From Sphingomonas sp. DG1-23 (lineage in GTDB: Bacteria > Pseudomonadota > Alphaproteobacteria > Sphingomonadales > Sphingomonadaceae): a stretch of DNA of 64,000 bases. The notes beneath the pieces were generated by a model. The model saw only the letters and a program-made list of their open reading frames with translations, searched no databases and was not told the DNA's origin. A program made the translations under genes and the position numbers. The stretch spans positions 1-64,000 of the forward strand of contig NZ_JAVAMA010000007.1 of the NCBI RefSeq assembly GCF_030730875.1, in the 5' to 3' direction. Of this stretch, positions 8,943 to 17,468 are shown piece after piece (within the stretch, counting starts at the first letter, position 1; each line of letters starts with the position of its first letter).

Positions 8943-9499
8943 TGAACGCTCGCTTCGTCCCGGCCGGCCTCGGGCTGATGCTGACGCTGGTATCCTTGCC
9001 GGCCCTCGCGCAGACGCGCCACAACACCGACGCGCCGATCGACGTCGCCTCGGAGCGGATCGAATTGCAGGACCGTGCGAATCGCGCGATCCTCAGCGGC
9101 AACGTCCAGATCAAGCAGGCCGAGATGACGCTCAACGCGGCGCGCGTCACGGTGACCTATACCGGCCAGGTCGCCGACGGCTCGCCGCAGGTGTCGCGGC
9201 TCGATGCCGCCGGCGGGGTGACGGTCAACCGTCCCGACCAGAGCGCGCGGTCGCAATATGCGGTGTACGATCTCAGGCGCCGGGTGATCACCATGGTCGG
9301 CGGCGTGACCCTGCGCCAGGGCACCAACAATATTTCGGGCGGTCGCCTGTCGATCGATCTCGACACGGGCCGCGCGACGATCGACGGCTCGGGCGTCCGC
9401 GGCGGCACCAGCGGTGCGCAGCCCGGCACGCCGGGCGTCCAGAGCAGCGGCGGGCGCGTAACCGGCCGCTTCTCGGTGCCCAAGCGCGACGGGCAGTAA
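8939..9499 (+). CDS. lptA: LPS transport periplasmic protein LptA
   Basis: A 186-residue protein with a signal peptide (cleavage near LPALAQT) and the OstA/LptA beta-jellyroll: DAPIDVASERIEL, then ILSGNVQIKQAEMTLNAARVTVTY. LptA monomers build the periplasmic bridge that carries LPS from LptC to LptD. The glycine- and serine-rich C-terminal tail (GTSGAQPGTPGVQSSGG) is low-complexity. It overlaps lptC at its start and is followed by lptB about 110 bp later. Confidence 0.88.
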   Translation: MMNARFVPAGLGLMLTLVSLPALAQTRHNTDAPIDVASERIELQDRANRAILSGNVQIKQAEMTLNAARVTVTYTGQVADGSPQVSRLDAAGGVTVNRPDQSARSQYAVYDLRRRVITMVGGVTLRQGTNNISGGRLSIDLDTGRATIDGSGVRGGTSGAQPGTPGVQSSGGRVTGRFSVPKRDGQ

Positions 9500-9612
9500 A
9501 CGGCGTTTTTCAACGCACTGCCGCAGTTTCGCTTTTCATCCCCCGCAATCTCCTGCAGGAATCCTGCCAACCGCCTATATGCGGTGCGGTATAGTCCGTG
9601 CAGGAAGCCCGA

Positions 9613-10392
9613 ATGAACGACGTCGCAGCCATGATCGAGCAACCGGTCGCCGATCCGGCGCCGCTCCCCGACAAGGGGCTCGCGGTCGTCTCGATCGCCA
9701 AATCCTATGACAAGCGCGTGGTGCTCACCGACGTCTCGGTCTCGGTCGGCCGCGGCGAGGTGATCGGCCTGCTCGGCCCCAACGGTGCCGGCAAGACCAC
9801 CTGCTTCTATTCGGTGATGGGGCTGGTGAAGCCCGATTCGGGCCGGATCATGCTCGACGGCGAGGACATCACCCGGCTGCCGATGTATCGCCGCGCGATC
9901 CTCGGGCTCGGCTATCTGCCGCAGGAGACCTCGATCTTCCGCGGGATGACCGTCGAGCAGAACATCTCGGCGGTGCTCGAGCTCGCCGAGCCCGACAAGG
10001 CGGCGCGCGCCGCGCGGCTCGAGCAATTGCTCGACGAATTCGGCCTGACCCGGCTGCGGAGCTCGCCGGCGATGGCGCTGTCGGGCGGCGAGCGCCGCCG
10101 CGCCGAGATCGCCCGCGCGCTGGCGGCCGATCCGACGATCATCCTGCTCGACGAGCCGTTCGCCGGCATCGACCCGATCTCGATCTCGGACATTCGCGAC
10201 CTCGTCATCCAGCTCAAGGCGCGCGGGATCGGCGTGCTGATCACCGATCATAACGTCCGCGAGACGCTCGACATCGTCGATCGCGGCTACATCATCTATG
10301 ACGGCCGCGTGCTGTTCGCCGGCTCGCCCGAGGATCTCGTCCGCGACGAGAATGTCCGCCGGCTGTATCTGGGCGAGAGCTTCGAGCTGTAG
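9613..10392 (+). CDS. lptB: LPS export ABC transporter ATPase LptB
   Basis: A 259-residue ABC ATPase. Walker A GPNGAGKT is at 55-62, the signature LSGGE at 156-160, Walker B ILLDEPF at 177-183 with catalytic Glu181, then the switch His in ITDHNVRETL. YLPQETSIFRGMTVEQN and DRGYIIYDGRVL are typical of LptB. The 20-residue N-terminal extension is longer than in E. coli. ATG 9613 has AGGA 7 nt upstream. LptB drives LPS extraction with LptF/LptG, which are not in the window. Confidence 0.93.
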   Translation: MNDVAAMIEQPVADPAPLPDKGLAVVSIAKSYDKRVVLTDVSVSVGRGEVIGLLGPNGAGKTTCFYSVMGLVKPDSGRIMLDGEDITRLPMYRRAILGLGYLPQETSIFRGMTVEQNISAVLELAEPDKAARAARLEQLLDEFGLTRLRSSPAMALSGGERRRAEIARALAADPTIILLDEPFAGIDPISISDIRDLVIQLKARGIGVLITDHNVRETLDIVDRGYIIYDGRVLFAGSPEDLVRDENVRRLYLGESFEL

Positions 10393-10419
10393 ATATGGGC
10401 GCGCGCCGCTCCACAGCCG

Positions 10420-10495
10420 TCATCCCGGCGAACGCCGGGATCTCGCGCCGGCGGAGCCTGCGGCCTGAGGCCCCGGCCTTCGCCAGGGTGACGGA
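10420..10495. repeat. Inverted repeat, CATCCCGGCGAACGCCGGG family
   Basis: A palindrome CCCGGCGAACGCCGGG is followed by a partial second copy (CCCCGGCCTTCGCCAGGGTGACG) in the lptB-rpoN gap. A related pair lies at 23160-23231. It separates the lpt genes from rpoN without a visible T-run terminator. Confidence 0.7.
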
Positions 10496-10504
10496 TACGA
10501 TCTG

Positions 10505-12013
10505 ATGTCGCTCGCCCCCCGCCTCGATCTCCGCCAGTCGCAGTCGCTGGTGATGACGCCGCAGCTCCAGCAAGCGATCAAGCTGCTGGCGCTGTCCAAT
10601 CTTGAGATCGAGACCTTCATCGCCGAGGAGATCGAGAAGAACCCGCTGCTCGATGCGCAGGGCGGGAGCGACGACGCACCCGATGCAGCGGCGCCCGAGC
10701 CCGAATTCGAAGCCCCGCGCGACGGCCCCGCCGATGCCAGCGAATTGCTGGCGAGCGGCGGCGAAGCTGCGGGCGAGGCGGCGCTCGACGTGGATTTCAC
10801 TGCGGAGACCTTCCACCACGACAGCGCCGCCGATTCCATGGGCGGCCTCGACGGCAGCCTCGGCATGGGCGGGGCCGGCGCGGGCGGATCCGAGGATGGC
10901 CCCGATTTCGACAATTTCGGCACCTCGGAACTCAGCCTTGCCGACCATTTGATGGCGCAGGCCGGAGCGAGCGTCGGCGGGCCCGACCTGTTCATCGCTG
11001 CCCATCTGATCGATCAGATCGACGAGACCGGCTATCTCACGGCTTCCTTGCTCGACATCGCCAGCCGGTTGAACGTGCCGCTCGCCCGGGTGGAAGCGGT
11101 GCTTGCCACGATCCATACCTTCGATCCCACCGGGGTCGGCGCGCGCAATCTTGCCGAATGCCTCGCGCTGCAGGCGAAGGAGGCCGATCGCTACGATCCG
11201 TGCATGGCGCGGCTGATCGACAATCTCGAACTGGTCGCGCGCGGCGACCTCGCGCGGCTGAAGCGGCTGTGCAACGTCGACGACGAGGATCTGGCGGACA
11301 TGATCCGCGAGCTGCGCAATTACGATCCCAAGCCCGGATGCCGCTATGGCGGCGAGCCGACTCTGGCGGTGGTGCCCGACATCTTCGTCGCGCGGCGCGG
11401 CGCGGGCTGGGCGGTCGAGATCAATGCCGCGACGCTGCCGCGGCTGCTGGTCAACCGGGCTTATTATGCCGAGATCTCGGCGGGCAAGCAGGACAAGGCC
11501 AGCAAGGCGTGGATGTCCGACATGCTCGCCAGCGCCAATTGGCTGGTCAAGGCGCTCGATCAGCGCCAGCGCACGATCATCAAGGTGGCGAGCGAGATCG
11601 TGAAGCAGCAGGAGGCGTTCTTCCTGAACGGTGTTGCGCACCTCAAGCCGATGACCCTGCGCCAGGTCGCCGACGTGATCGAGATGCACGAATCGACGGT
11701 GAGCCGGGTCACCAGCAACAAATATCTCAGCTGCGCGCGCGGGCTGTTCGAACTGAAATATTTCTTCACCAGCGCGATCCAGTCGGCCGATGGCGGCGAC
11801 GCCGTTTCGGCGGAGGCAGTGAAGAGCGCGATCCGCGCGCTGATCCAGGGCGAGGATCCCAAGAAGATCCTGTCCGACGACACTCTGGTCGAATTGCTCA
11901 ACGCCAAGGGGTTCGACATCGCCCGGCGGACCGTCGCCAAATATCGCGAGGCGATGGGAATCGGCAGCTCGGTCCAGCGGCGCCGGCAAAAGGCGCTCGA
12001 AGGCGCAGGATGA
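10505..12013 (+). CDS. rpoN: RNA polymerase sigma-54 factor RpoN
   Basis: A 502-residue sigma-54. Region I is the glutamine-rich start (LRQSQSLVMTPQLQQAIKLLALSNLEIETFI). Region II is acidic and low-complexity (about 50-150). The core-binding domain follows, and the C-terminal RpoN box ARRTVAKYRE is at residues 473-482. It directs nitrogen, motility or other enhancer-dependent promoters. Position after lptB is conserved in proteobacteria. The hpf/raiA gene often found downstream is absent; a SpoIIAA-like gene follows instead. Confidence 0.95.
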   Translation: MSLAPRLDLRQSQSLVMTPQLQQAIKLLALSNLEIETFIAEEIEKNPLLDAQGGSDDAPDAAAPEPEFEAPRDGPADASELLASGGEAAGEAALDVDFTAETFHHDSAADSMGGLDGSLGMGGAGAGGSEDGPDFDNFGTSELSLADHLMAQAGASVGGPDLFIAAHLIDQIDETGYLTASLLDIASRLNVPLARVEAVLATIHTFDPTGVGARNLAECLALQAKEADRYDPCMARLIDNLELVARGDLARLKRLCNVDDEDLADMIRELRNYDPKPGCRYGGEPTLAVVPDIFVARRGAGWAVEINAATLPRLLVNRAYYAEISAGKQDKASKAWMSDMLASANWLVKALDQRQRTIIKVASEIVKQQEAFFLNGVAHLKPMTLRQVADVIEMHESTVSRVTSNKYLSCARGLFELKYFFTSAIQSADGGDAVSAEAVKSAIRALIQGEDPKKILSDDTLVELLNAKGFDIARRTVAKYREAMGIGSSVQRRRQKALEGAG

Positions 12014-12086
12014 ACTTTCGTCGGTCGTTGGCGTGACGAAATGACCGACTCAGAATTCCGCAACGGATCCGTCCTATAATGGATTC

Positions 12087-12491
12087 ATGAGCGCAACCTT
12101 CTCCATTCATGCCGAGCCCGAGCGTGATCTGGTGCGGATCACCATGGCCGGGCTCTTCACTCCCGAGGACATCGCGGACTTCTACAAGGCCCGCGATGTC
12201 GCGCATGCGAAGCTGGCCTGCCGCCGCAACGAGCATCTGACGATCAACGATCTGCGCGGCATGAAAATTCAGCCGCAAGAGAGCGTCGTGGGGTTCCAGC
12301 AGATGCTCGGCGCCCCCGAATATCGTTCGCGCCGGCTGGCCTTCGTCATCGGCCGCACCCTCGCGCGCAGCCAGTTGCAGCGCGCGCTGAGCGGACGCGG
12401 CCCCGACGTGCGCTGCTTCGACACCGTCGCCGAAGCCGAGGCCTGGCTGTTCTCCGGCGCAGTAGCGGGCGAGCTGCGCGCTGCCGGCTAA
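12087..12491 (+). CDS. Small STAS/SpoIIAA-like protein, function unknown
   Basis: A 134-residue soluble protein. The pattern (IHAEPERDLVRITMAGLFTPEDIADFYKARDVAHAKL, then LTINDLRGMKIQPQESV) resembles SpoIIAA-like/STAS-fold proteins, with alternating strands and helices, and a DTVAEAEAWL helix near the C-terminus as in other members. It follows rpoN by 73 bp with its own start. No catalytic motif is apparent. A link to sigma-54 is only positional. Confidence 0.6.
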   Translation: MSATFSIHAEPERDLVRITMAGLFTPEDIADFYKARDVAHAKLACRRNEHLTINDLRGMKIQPQESVVGFQQMLGAPEYRSRRLAFVIGRTLARSQLQRALSGRGPDVRCFDTVAEAEAWLFSGAVAGELRAAG

Positions 12492-12499
12492 GGGCTTAA

Positions 12500-12629
12500 A
12501 TCCTCCCTCGCGCAGCGGGGGAGGGGGACCGCGAAGCGGTGGAGGGGGGCTCTCCCCAAGCTGTCGCTCGCGGAGGCGCCCCCTTCGTCATGCTTCGCAT
12601 GCCACCTCCCCCGCTCGCGGGGGAGGATT
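12500..12629. repeat. CCTCCC-type inverted repeat pair
   Basis: TCCTCCCTCGCGCAGCGGGGGAGG near the left end is mirrored by CCTCCCCCGCTCGCGGGGGAGGA near 12604-12628, with smaller palindromes between (ACCGCGAAGCGGT, CATGCTTCGCATG). It fills the gap between two convergent genes and may act as their shared transcription barrier. Confidence 0.7.
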
Positions 12630-12637
12630 ATCAGGTC

Positions 12638-13633
12638 CTAATCGTCCTCGTCCTCGAAGCCGACCAGCTCGAGCGCCCGCGCCTTGATCTGGCGCATCCG
12701 GCACCAATGGACCAGCGCGTCCTCGCGGCCATGCGTCACCCATACCTCGCGGGGGGCGATCTCGCGGATCGTGCTGGTGAGTTCGTCCCAATCGGCATGA
12801 TCGGACAGGATCAGCGGCAGCTCGACATTGCGCTGGCGGGCGCGCTGGCGGACGCGCATCCAGCCCGACGCCATCGCCGTGATCGGGTCGGGCAACCGCC
12901 GCGACCAGCGATCGTTGAGCGCGCCCGGCGGGCACAGGATGATCCGCCCCTGCAACTCGGCCTTGGCAATTCCCGTCGCGGGGCGCAGCTCGCCCAGATT
13001 GACCCCGTGCTCGGCATAGAGGTCGCACAGCCGCTGCAGGGCGCCATGGATGTAGATCGGATCGTCGAACCCCATCACGCGCAATTCGCTGATCACCCGC
13101 TGCGCCTTGCCGAGCGCATAGGCGCCGACCAGCACGCAGCGTGTGGGATTGGCGCGTAATGCCGCGAGCAATTTGTCGAGCTCGTCATGTGTCTCGGGAT
13201 GGCGGAACACCGGCAGGCCGAAGGTCGCTTCGGTGACGAAGATGTCGCATGGCACCGGCTCGAACGGCGCGCAGGTCGGGTCCTCGCGGCGTTTGTAGTC
13301 GCCCGAGACGACGATGCGCTCGCCGTCATGGTCGAGCACGATCTGCGCCGAGCCGAGGACATGGCCGGCGGGGACGAAGCCGATATCGACGTCGCCCATC
13401 CGCAGCGATTCTCCATAAGCCACCGGATGGCCGTTCTGCGGGCCGTAGCGGCATTCCATGATCGCCAGAGTCTCGGGTGTCGCCCAGACTTCGCCATGCC
13501 CGCCGCGGGCATGATCGGCATGACCGTGCGTGATCAGCGCGCGCGCCACCGGCTGCGAGGGATCGACCCACGCATCGGCGGCGGGAACGTAGATGCCGGT
13601 GGGGTTGGGCTGGATCCAGCTGCCGATTGCCAT
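12638..13633 (-). CDS. Ligase-associated DNA-damage-response exonuclease (MBL fold)
   Basis: A 331-residue metallo-beta-lactamase-fold nuclease. The metal motif THGHADH gives His36, His38, Asp40 and His41; further motifs are VSGDYKR, VTEATFGLP and the C-terminal SDHADWDEL typical of beta-CASP-like (SNM1/CPSF73-type) enzymes. Such exonucleases are encoded with an Lhr-core helicase and an ATP-dependent ligase. The helicase is divergent, 330 bp away across a small gene, and the ligase is 11 kb upstream. Inferred role: end trimming during repair. Confidence 0.87.
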   Translation of the reverse strand: MAIGSWIQPNPTGIYVPAADAWVDPSQPVARALITHGHADHARGGHGEVWATPETLAIMECRYGPQNGHPVAYGESLRMGDVDIGFVPAGHVLGSAQIVLDHDGERIVVSGDYKRREDPTCAPFEPVPCDIFVTEATFGLPVFRHPETHDELDKLLAALRANPTRCVLVGAYALGKAQRVISELRVMGFDDPIYIHGALQRLCDLYAEHGVNLGELRPATGIAKAELQGRIILCPPGALNDRWSRRLPDPITAMASGWMRVRQRARQRNVELPLILSDHADWDELTSTIREIAPREVWVTHGREDALVHWCRMRQIKARALELVGFEDEDD

Positions 13634-13727
13634 GCCAGCCTATATGGTTGGGCGTCCCCGTGGTTCCCAGTGGATCGAATTCGCACGCGGCTTCGTTGGT
13701 CGGATGAAGCGTCAAACGAGGTGAGTC

Positions 13728-13922
13728 ATGGACCTTTCGAGCCCCCTGCAGGCGATCATCGTGATCGCCGGCCCGATTCTGCTCGCGCTGGCGATCGCCT
13801 ATGCGATGTTTCGCAACCGTGGGTCGCGCCGCGAAGTGCAGGCGACCGAGGATGCCACCCGTCGGCTGTACGACGCGCAGGATCGCGAGGACAAAGCCCG
13901 CGACAAGGGCGGCGTCGCCTGA
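13728..13922 (+). CDS. Small single-pass membrane protein
   Basis: A 64-residue protein. Residues 8-28 (QAIIVIAGPILLALAIAYAMF) are one membrane helix, followed by a charged cytoplasmic tail (RREVQATEDATRRLYDAQDREDKARDK) that is probably helical. GAGGTGAG precedes ATG 13728 by 5 nt, a good ribosome site, so the gene is likely real. It lies between the exonuclease and helicase genes. Function unknown. Confidence 0.7.
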   Translation: MDLSSPLQAIIVIAGPILLALAIAYAMFRNRGSRREVQATEDATRRLYDAQDREDKARDKGGVA

Positions 13923-13962
13923 AGCCCTTGCGCTGATCGGCTGAGCGCGCGAACGCTGGCGG

Positions 13963-16377
13963 GTGTCCGACCCTGCGCTTCCCTCTGTTCTGACCGATTG
14001 GTTCGCCCGCCGCGGCTGGCGTCCGCGCAGGCACCAGTTGGAAATGCTCGAAGCGGCACGCCGGGGCGAGCATGCGCTGCTCGTCGCGGCTACGGGCGCC
14101 GGCAAGACGCTCGCCGGCTTCCTGCCGACCTTGGCCGAGCTGATCGAACGGCCGGCCAAGGGGCTGCACACGCTCTATATCTCGCCCTTGAAGGCGCTTG
14201 CGGTCGACGTGCAGCGCAATCTGCTGACGCCGATCGAGGAAATGGACGTGGCGATCCGCGTCGAGACGCGCACCGGCGATACCCCGCACGAGCGGAAGGT
14301 GCGCCAGCGCGCGCGGCCGCCCGAGATCCTGCTCACCACCCCCGAGTCGCTGAGCCTGTTGCTGTCCTACGAGGACAGTCTGACGATGTTCGCAGGGCTC
14401 AAGACCGTCGTCATCGACGAGGTCCACGCCTTCGCCACCGGCAAGCGCGGCGATCTGCTCTCGCTCGCGATGGCGCGGCTGCAGCGGCTCGCGCCGGAGA
14501 TGCGCCGTGTCGCGCTCTCGGCGACGGTCGCCGATCCCGACGGCTATCGGGCGTGGCTGGCGCCCGACGGCGATATCGACGCGGTGACGCTGGTGCGCGG
14601 CGAGAAGGGTGCCGATCCCGACATTGCGATCCTGCTGCCCGAAGGACGGGTGCCCTGGGCGGGGCATTCGGGGGTCTATGCGATCCCGCAGGTGATGGCC
14701 GAGATCGAGACGCACCGGACGACGATCATATTCTGCAACACCCGCGGGCTGGCGGAGCTCGTCTTCCAGAATTTGTGGAAGGTCAACGAACTCAAGCTGC
14801 CGATCGCGGTGCATCATGGCAGCCTCAGTCTCGAGGCGCGGCGCAAGGCCGAACAGGCGATGGCCGACGGCAAGCTGCGCGCCCTGGTCGCGACCGCGAG
14901 CCTCGATCTCGGGGTCGATTGGGGCGATGTCGATTGCGTGATCCAGATGGGTGCGCCCAAGGGGTCGTCGCGGCTGCTCCAGCGGATCGGCCGCGCCAAT
15001 CACCGGCTCGACGAATCGAGCGAGGCCGTGCTCGTCCCCGGCAACCGCTTCGAATATCTCGAGGCGCGCGCCGCGCTCGACGCGGTCGAGCAAGGCGAGC
15101 TCGATCCCGACGTCTTCCGTCCGGGCGCGCTCGACGTGCTGGCGCAGCATGTCATGGCCTGCGCCTGCGCGGCGCCGTTCGATGCGGCGGCGATGCTGCA
15201 GGAGGTACGCGCGGCATTGCCTTATTCGGCGCTCGAGCAGGAGACGTTCGATCGCGTGCTGCGCTTCATCGCCGATGGCGGCTATTCGCTGCGCGCCTAT
15301 GACAAGTTCAAGCGGCTGACCTTGGGCAAGGACGGGCTGTGGCGCGTCACCAGGCCGGCATTTGTTGCGCAGCATCGATTGAATGCCGGGATCATCGTCG
15401 AGGCGCCGATGCTCGACGTGCGCTTCAAGAACGGGCGGCGGCTCGGCAAGGTCGAGGAGGCGTTCGGCTCGCAGCTCTCGCCCGGCGACACCTTCTTCTT
15501 CGCCGGGCTGAGCCTCGAGGTCGAGCGGGTCGAGCTCACCGACCTGATCGTCCGGGCGAGCGCGAAGCAGGCGCGCTATGTTTCCTACATGGGCGCGCGG
15601 CTGGCGATCACCTCGACCCTCGCCGATCGCGTCCGCGTCTTCCTCCACGATCGCAGCCAGTGGCGGCGCTTCCCCGACGACGTCCGCGAATGGCTCGAGG
15701 TTCAGGAACGCCGCTCGGCGATTCCGACGCCGGCGCAATTGCTCGTCGAGACCTTTCCGCACGAAGGCAAGCACCACATGGTCGCCTACAGCTTCGAAGG
15801 CTGGAACGCGCACCAGTCGCTCGGCATGCTGATCACCCGGCGGATGGAGGCGATGGGATTGAAGCCCCTGGGATTCGTCGCCAATGATTATGCGCTGGCG
15901 GTCTATGGGCTCGAGAAGATCACCGATCCGGCCGCACTCTTTTCGCCCGACATTCTCGAGCATGAATTCGTCGACTGGGTCCAGCAATCGGCCCTGCTCA
16001 AGCGCGCGTTCCGCGAAGTCGCGATCATCGGCGGGCTGGTCGAGCGCCAGCATCCGGGCAAGAAGAAGAGCGGGCGTCAGGTCACTTTCTCGACCGATCT
16101 GATCTACGACGTGCTGCGCAAGTACGAGCCCGATCACCTGCTGCTCAAGGCGGCCTGGGCCGATGCGCGCGCGCGGATGACCGATGTCGGGCGCCTCGCG
16201 CATCTGCTCGATACCGCCGCCGATACGATGCTGCACGTGGATCTCGCCCGGGTGAGCCCGATGGCGGTGCCGGTGCTGATCATAATCGGCCGCGAGCGCA
16301 CCCCGCAAGGCAGCGGCGAGGATGCCTTGCTGATCGAGGCCGAGGGCGTGGCGGCGGAGGCGATGCGGCTCGATTGA
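13963..16377 (+). CDS. Ligase-associated DNA-damage-response DEXH helicase (Lhr-core)
   Basis: An 804-residue superfamily-2 helicase. Walker A ATGAGKT is at 43-49 and the DEVH box at 152-155. SATVADPDGYRAWL (motif III), IIFCNTRGLAELVFQNLWKV (motif IV) and LLQRIGRANHRLDE (motif VI) follow, then the winged-helix and Lhr-core C-terminal domain. The length matches the Lhr-core family, not full-length Lhr (about 1500). The start is taken as GTG 13963. Partner genes are the MBL exonuclease next door and the ligase at 302-1885. In related operons a metallophosphoesterase follows; here a retropepsin-like protease does. Confidence 0.9.
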   Translation: MSDPALPSVLTDWFARRGWRPRRHQLEMLEAARRGEHALLVAATGAGKTLAGFLPTLAELIERPAKGLHTLYISPLKALAVDVQRNLLTPIEEMDVAIRVETRTGDTPHERKVRQRARPPEILLTTPESLSLLLSYEDSLTMFAGLKTVVIDEVHAFATGKRGDLLSLAMARLQRLAPEMRRVALSATVADPDGYRAWLAPDGDIDAVTLVRGEKGADPDIAILLPEGRVPWAGHSGVYAIPQVMAEIETHRTTIIFCNTRGLAELVFQNLWKVNELKLPIAVHHGSLSLEARRKAEQAMADGKLRALVATASLDLGVDWGDVDCVIQMGAPKGSSRLLQRIGRANHRLDESSEAVLVPGNRFEYLEARAALDAVEQGELDPDVFRPGALDVLAQHVMACACAAPFDAAAMLQEVRAALPYSALEQETFDRVLRFIADGGYSLRAYDKFKRLTLGKDGLWRVTRPAFVAQHRLNAGIIVEAPMLDVRFKNGRRLGKVEEAFGSQLSPGDTFFFAGLSLEVERVELTDLIVRASAKQARYVSYMGARLAITSTLADRVRVFLHDRSQWRRFPDDVREWLEVQERRSAIPTPAQLLVETFPHEGKHHMVAYSFEGWNAHQSLGMLITRRMEAMGLKPLGFVANDYALAVYGLEKITDPAALFSPDILEHEFVDWVQQSALLKRAFREVAIIGGLVERQHPGKKKSGRQVTFSTDLIYDVLRKYEPDHLLLKAAWADARARMTDVGRLAHLLDTAADTMLHVDLARVSPMAVPVLIIIGRERTPQGSGEDALLIEAEGVAAEAMRLD

Positions 16378-16418
16378 ATTCGATTGCTGCGCAATATGTG
16401 CAGGTATATCGTCACGTC

Positions 16419-17414
16419 ATGCCCGGAGTCGTCTATCCGCTCCTGCTTCTCACCCTGCCGATCGAGGCCCCCGGCGGCATGCCTGCGGCTGCGCAGGATC
16501 CCGAGCTGATCACGCCCGAATCGGTGATGGAAGCGACCCTGCTGACCTTGGGCATGGCCGATCAGCGGCTGACCGTGCCGGTCGCGGTCAATGCGAGGGG
16601 GCCGTATAATTTCATCATCGATACCGGGGCCGAGCGCACCGTCGTCTCGCGCGAGCTGGCCAACACGCTCAAGCTCGATGCCGGAAGCCCGGTGACCCTG
16701 TTGTCGATGACCGGGCGGAGCCAGGTCGATACGGTGCTGGTGCCCGATCTGATGATCAAGTCGATCGGCGTGCAGCACAGCGTGATCGCCCCCAAGCTCG
16801 AGGCGCGCGACCTCGGCGCGATCGGCCTGCTCGGCATCGATACCTTGCGCGACCATCAGGTCTCCATCGATTTCGAGCGCGGCACGATGGAGGTCCGCCC
16901 CAGCCAGAAGCGCGCCAAATGGACACGGCGCGCCAATGACGAGATCGTGGTGACCGCCAAGAGCCTGTTCGGCCAGCTCATCGTCACCGACGCTTATTAC
17001 GGCTCGACCCGAATCCAGGTCGTGCTCGACACCGGCAGCCAGGTCAGCATGGGCAACAGCGCGCTGCGCAAGCGCGTCGGCCGCTATCGCAAGACCCAGC
17101 CGATCGAGCTCACCAGCGTCACCGGCGACAAGACGCTCGCGGATTACACCACGGTGCCCAACATCAAGGTCGGCGACGTGATGTTCGGATCGATGCCGGT
17201 GGCGTTCGCCGATGTCGCGCCGTTCGAGCGGTTCGGCCTCACCAGGCGCCCCGCTTTGCTGCTCGGCATGGATGCGCTGCGCAGCTTCCGTAGCGTCGAC
17301 ATCGATTTCCCCAATCGTCAGGTCCGTTTCCGGATGCCCAAGGCGCCTCCGAAATTCACCACGGGCTCGCGGATCCCCGGCGGCGCTGCCGGCACCTCGG
17401 TGCAATCCTATTAA
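16419..17414 (+). CDS. Two-domain retropepsin-like aspartic protease, exported
   Basis: A 331-residue protein with a hydrophobic N-terminal segment (VVYPLLLLTLPI) that may be a signal peptide cleaved after MPAAAQ. Two retropepsin-like domains are visible, each with the catalytic DTG motif: FIIDTGAERTVVS (Asp68) and VVLDTGSQVSM (Asp204). The second domain ends in LLGMDALRSF, matching LLGIDTLRDH in the first. Two active-site triads in one chain could form an intramolecular dimer, as in pepsin. ATG 16419 is chosen for the signal peptide. It follows the helicase by about 40 bp, perhaps in the same transcript. Confidence 0.8.
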   Translation: MPGVVYPLLLLTLPIEAPGGMPAAAQDPELITPESVMEATLLTLGMADQRLTVPVAVNARGPYNFIIDTGAERTVVSRELANTLKLDAGSPVTLLSMTGRSQVDTVLVPDLMIKSIGVQHSVIAPKLEARDLGAIGLLGIDTLRDHQVSIDFERGTMEVRPSQKRAKWTRRANDEIVVTAKSLFGQLIVTDAYYGSTRIQVVLDTGSQVSMGNSALRKRVGRYRKTQPIELTSVTGDKTLADYTTVPNIKVGDVMFGSMPVAFADVAPFERFGLTRRPALLLGMDALRSFRSVDIDFPNRQVRFRMPKAPPKFTTGSRIPGGAAGTSVQSY

Positions 17415-17468
17415 TTCGCGCTACGGCACGGATTGACTTGCGCGCGCCGGGGCTGCTTGGCTCGGCGC

